From: Urechis unicinctus
Taxonomy: Eukaryota; Annelida; Polychaeta; Xenopneusta; Urechidae
Direction: 5' to 3'
Assembly (NCBI GenBank): GCA_034190875.2
Contig: CM067343.1
Span: forward strand, 26,802,718 to 26,866,717
Length of the DNA: 64,000 nucleotides
Below are positions 60,568 through 64,000 of the stretch, in pieces (the first letter of the stretch is position 1; the number at the start of each line of letters is the position of its first letter). A program made the translations under genes and the position numbers. The notes under the pieces were generated by a model. The model saw only the letters and a program-made list of their open reading frames with translations. It had not been told where the DNA came from and did no database searches.

Positions 60568-63500
60568 TATCAGCAATGATTGCATTTTGATTGTCATAAA
60601 TTGTATAAAAGAATAAATAATCATCATTGCTGTAGTGTAGATGTAAATAAGACCTCTTTGTACCTCGATGGAGATAATATCTATCCAAAGTGTTACGAAT
60701 GCTAAATTAATGTGCATATAGAACCTATAAACAGTTCAATTAAGCTTACAGTATTGCTATATTACTAGCATCAACCAAAGAAACTTGGTCGATTAGTACA
60801 ACTTATTGCACCGAACTATACGATGTTGCTTCCACACACATTTTGCTCTCGCTTAATGGATTATCATTTAAATACAATACACCCTGTACTGTTGAGTTTT
60901 TCGGCCGCCAAAATGAAAAATGCAAAACATATCACGTTAAGCCCGCTTGGTCTTGGCAACCGCCAATCCCTTCAACCCACCACAGCATGCACTGCAGGTG
61001 TCTAAGATCACTTATTCGATTCAGCTTATAGCTCGCCTGAAATAAAGAAGATAAATGTGAAATAACGCTACATACGACATATTTATGCTGCATGATTGGA
61101 ATTGAGCAAACATTTTGGCAAACATTCTTTAATGTCATAAAGCTAGAGAGAATGTGTCACCAAAATATTGATCTTATCTCTCATAGTTAGCTTTTAATGG
61201 TTTGGGAATATGTAGTCGGTTACGCTACTGTCTATTTAAAGAAAACAACAACTACAACCAAAGTTAAAAAGGCCATGAAATAATATCCGATGAATATTCT
61301 CTACATCAATATCCAAAACCCTTAGAGCCATTTTTTTATATTCGCCGGTTTGCGTCTTGCAATTTCTCCAAATTTGGATGAATTTCAAGTGACGTTAACT
61401 TAATCAATAACACTCCACTGGATCCATCATGGCCGAGGTTGCTTCAGGCCGCATTGCAGATGATATGTAAATGTTCTCATAATCGTTGAAGGAGTGTCGG
61501 ACGTCAGCACGGTGGAGAAAGGGGCAATATGTCTCACTGACGGAGAGCCCAAGTTGTTCATTGAATTTAATGCAACGCCTTCTACTGAAGGCACCGTTCT
61601 CTATGATTAAGTCCAAATTGATTTTATGGAACTGAAGCTGAAATTTGCCGAATTATATTATGTCGACGCAGCATATATAAGCGGTGTTCAAAAGAGTGTT
61701 TTTCGTCTCTATCGATTATTGTGATGGGTATGATACCTCCTAAAGCTTGCTATTCAAGATAACAAAGCAGATAAAGAACCACTCTTCAACGCCTTAATGG
61801 CCATGCATAGCCTTTACAACTTTCTATAGGGAAGACAATGCCTGAGTAAAATGATCCAACGATCGTGAACCGAGTGGCAATACTTAATATATAGTGCAAA
61901 TACATCTCTATGTGCAAAGTATCTGTTGGAAAAAAATGATGACCAAACATTTGAAATTTTAGCTGCTTATATAGAATAACAATACTGCTTAGTGGGAATT
62001 GTGTATTTCTAATAAAAATGGGTACTTCTGTATTTACCTGTGTGAAATTTCTGCCTTTCTGCCTCCAACCACACCCCCCCTTCGCCCCAAACCCCACCCA
62101 CCCCACCTTAACCAAGGAGCTCTCAAATGCCCATGCCCCTGCATCATAGCCGATGTTCAAAGAGACAGGTGCGTTACCATGCTTATCAGGAATACAAATA
62201 TACCGTTTTTGTGTGGAATGTACACCGAAAACATTCGCATGTTCATTCATATATTGACCATAATCCTTTCCACAAATCACCTCGGTACAAAGCAGATTGA
62301 TTTGTCATTACAGCATATCATGTGCATACTAGGCGATATATTATGCATAAGATGCGCTTACCTGATTTTAATATAAATGGGATAAGTCAAAGACTAGCCG
62401 ACAACATAAAATGACGTCACCAAGCTTATCTTACCTTTCTTGCTAGATCATATGTTGTTAGCACTAAACTAGCAGCGCACCTGGCTGTATTGATGGATCA
62501 GTACACACACTATTGGCAACATCAAAGGACTGCTAACGCCTTGACAAAAACCTGCCGCTTACTTATTAGGATTTTGTCAGCGCTAACCAGTAGCACCAGC
62601 TGATAGGTTTATGTATGCATTCTACGAATCAGTGTGCGATCGCTTGGCGTTCAAGATTACGTACACGAGAACATGTATTCAACCTGAAATTACAAGAACC
62701 ATTGCCCTCAACCTAGCTTACTATAGATGCATGATTGCACTTAACGTGTAGTATCTTACTGGGGCTTCCCAACAGCGGCTTTATAGCGAAATGCCTAGAA
62801 CTGTTATAAGATTAACCGACTTCGATAATAATGAGGGGACTCGTATTGACACACCTGTGTGCTTATTCGATCAATGGTGCTATAGAGAAGGTCATGAAAC
62901 CACAATACCTAAATCGAATTGTTCCCTGTGGTCCTACATCAAGCAACCAACCACGAACGGCAGATAAAGACGACCATTCGTTCGCATAATGTAACCAAAC
63001 CCAGGCATTAATCACATAGGGAAACCATACATTCTGCATTGAATACCTTTATTGAGCTGGATGTCCGAGGAATTCAACGAACACCGGGATCAAGGTTTGT
63101 ACGAATTGGTACTACAAGAGATTAATTGTGCCAGCAAGTGTGTATTATGACAGTAGGGACAAGTGCTTGTAAGGTTGCTGCTCCTCGTTACATTGTCTAA
63201 GTATTGATGATTGAGTGCACTTTAGATACTTTCGCTTTCTTCGTGTTCTTTGTGGAACACTTCATACAAAGCCCTTTTCATGTTGCCATTGCATCATATC
63301 ACTTTGATGACAGTATTATCGTCAAATGCGGTTATGCTTGATGAATCAGCAGTGAGAGTGGAACAATGACGAGCATGCAATGTTACTGTTGTCGTCGCCA
63401 GTTCTCTAATATCCGTCACAATCCTTTACTTGTTTCGTTCACATACAAAGACCTCGGTTAATACGCTGAATATCATGTGACATGTGGTTAGATCTTATTT

Positions 63501-64000
63501 AGAAAATTAGAATCAGAAATGTACAAGTGACGGATCCAGCGATACCGTCATTGAATAATTATGTAATAACAAATACAATCACGCGATAGTATAGCTTACA
63601 TTGCGAGTGGAACACTTAGACAGTCACGAGATCAGTACTCAATCATTTCACAACTGATTGGGCCCTACCAATGACCATTTAAAGTCGGAAACCATCCAAT
63701 ACTTATGTTCAGCAAGTTAAACAAGACGGGACAGAACAGAGGCCGTCCGTAGTGGACATGGTATCCACTTTCAATTGTCATTGTCTGATGCGGTTCTTAT
63801 AGGGTGCAGATTGTTGGTGTTGACTTTCTGGTACTTGCTGCTTGGCTGGTTTACATTTACACCCATGCCACCACGCCCATGTTAGCTTTGCGATCCCATA
63901 CCTTCACAGTACATCAAGTTAACCAAGAATACTTCATCACGCTGATTAAAGAGGCGTGTTGGTACCATTAGTTCTCAACACAGTGAACAGTTACCGAGTG
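60568..64000. other. Non-coding, no recognisable gene
   Basis: The longest frame (61786-62280, minus, 164 codons) takes part of its length from a C/A-rich simple stretch at 62070-62110 and shows no domain. Frames at 61404-61616 (-) and 61999-62376 (+) are equally unsupported. No tRNA, rRNA or repeat copy was recognised. Confidence 0.45.

Noticed and set aside
61786..62280. 164-codon minus-strand ORF, the second longest in the window
   Set aside because: No domain, no splice context, and part of it is a G/C-rich simple stretch; length alone is not enough.

Overview
This looks like about 64 kb of animal nuclear genome, most likely from a lophotrochozoan such as a bivalve mollusc. The case rests on small exons with GT/AG boundaries, low coding density, long AT and CATA microsatellites, many diverged repeats, and tandem receptor tyrosine phosphatase (RPTP) genes with fucolectin, EGF and FN3 ectodomains. 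The species is inference. A 100-N gap at 2873-2972 shows it is a draft scaffold.

Layout. (1) 1-2482 carries + strand remnants of an RPTP 3' end. The stretch 1-479 is repeated at 2393-2872, right up to the gap, which looks like an assembly artefact. (2) 2973-13400 is non-coding: interspersed repeats, an AT microsatellite tract (5640-6324) and a 26-bp minisatellite. (3) About 13.7-26.9 kb holds three diverged tandem copies of a 3-5 kb unit. No gene is recognisable in it, but one short ORF is kept in two copies. (4) 27-31.5 kb is non-coding apart from a transposon-like fragment near 29.4 kb. (5) 31568-33601 (-) holds the last four coding exons of coatomer gamma (COPG). The rest of that gene is not visible upstream. 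(6) 34.6-35.8 kb holds anonymous, broken, possibly mobile ORFs.

(7) 37.1-53.3 kb (-) is the core: two head-to-tail RPTP genes about 9 kb apart. Copy B (46092-53305) splices conceptually, from a signal peptide onward, into one 1174-residue reading frame: EGF, fucolectin, EGF, two FN3, one transmembrane helix, juxtamembrane exons, PTP D1 and PTP D2. Its D1 has Ser at the catalytic Cys position, and an 8-bp deletion truncates D2 just after the catalytic loop. Copy A (37118-44206) is a clear pseudogene with stops, frameshifts, lost splice sites and deleted exons, yet it keeps an intact D1 loop (HCSAGVGRTG). Fragments of further copies lie at 54.6 kb, 56.6 kb and 1-2.5 kb.

(8) 57.6-58.7 kb repeats 4.1-5.4 kb. 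(9) 58771-60567 is a pogo/Tigger DNA transposon with terminal inverted repeats, a TA target duplication and a decayed transposase. (10) 60.6-64 kb shows nothing I can support.

Functionally, COPG is a housekeeping vesicle-coat subunit. The RPTP cluster looks like a birth-and-death family of lectin-type receptors whose catalytic domains are being lost or repurposed. That last point is inference.
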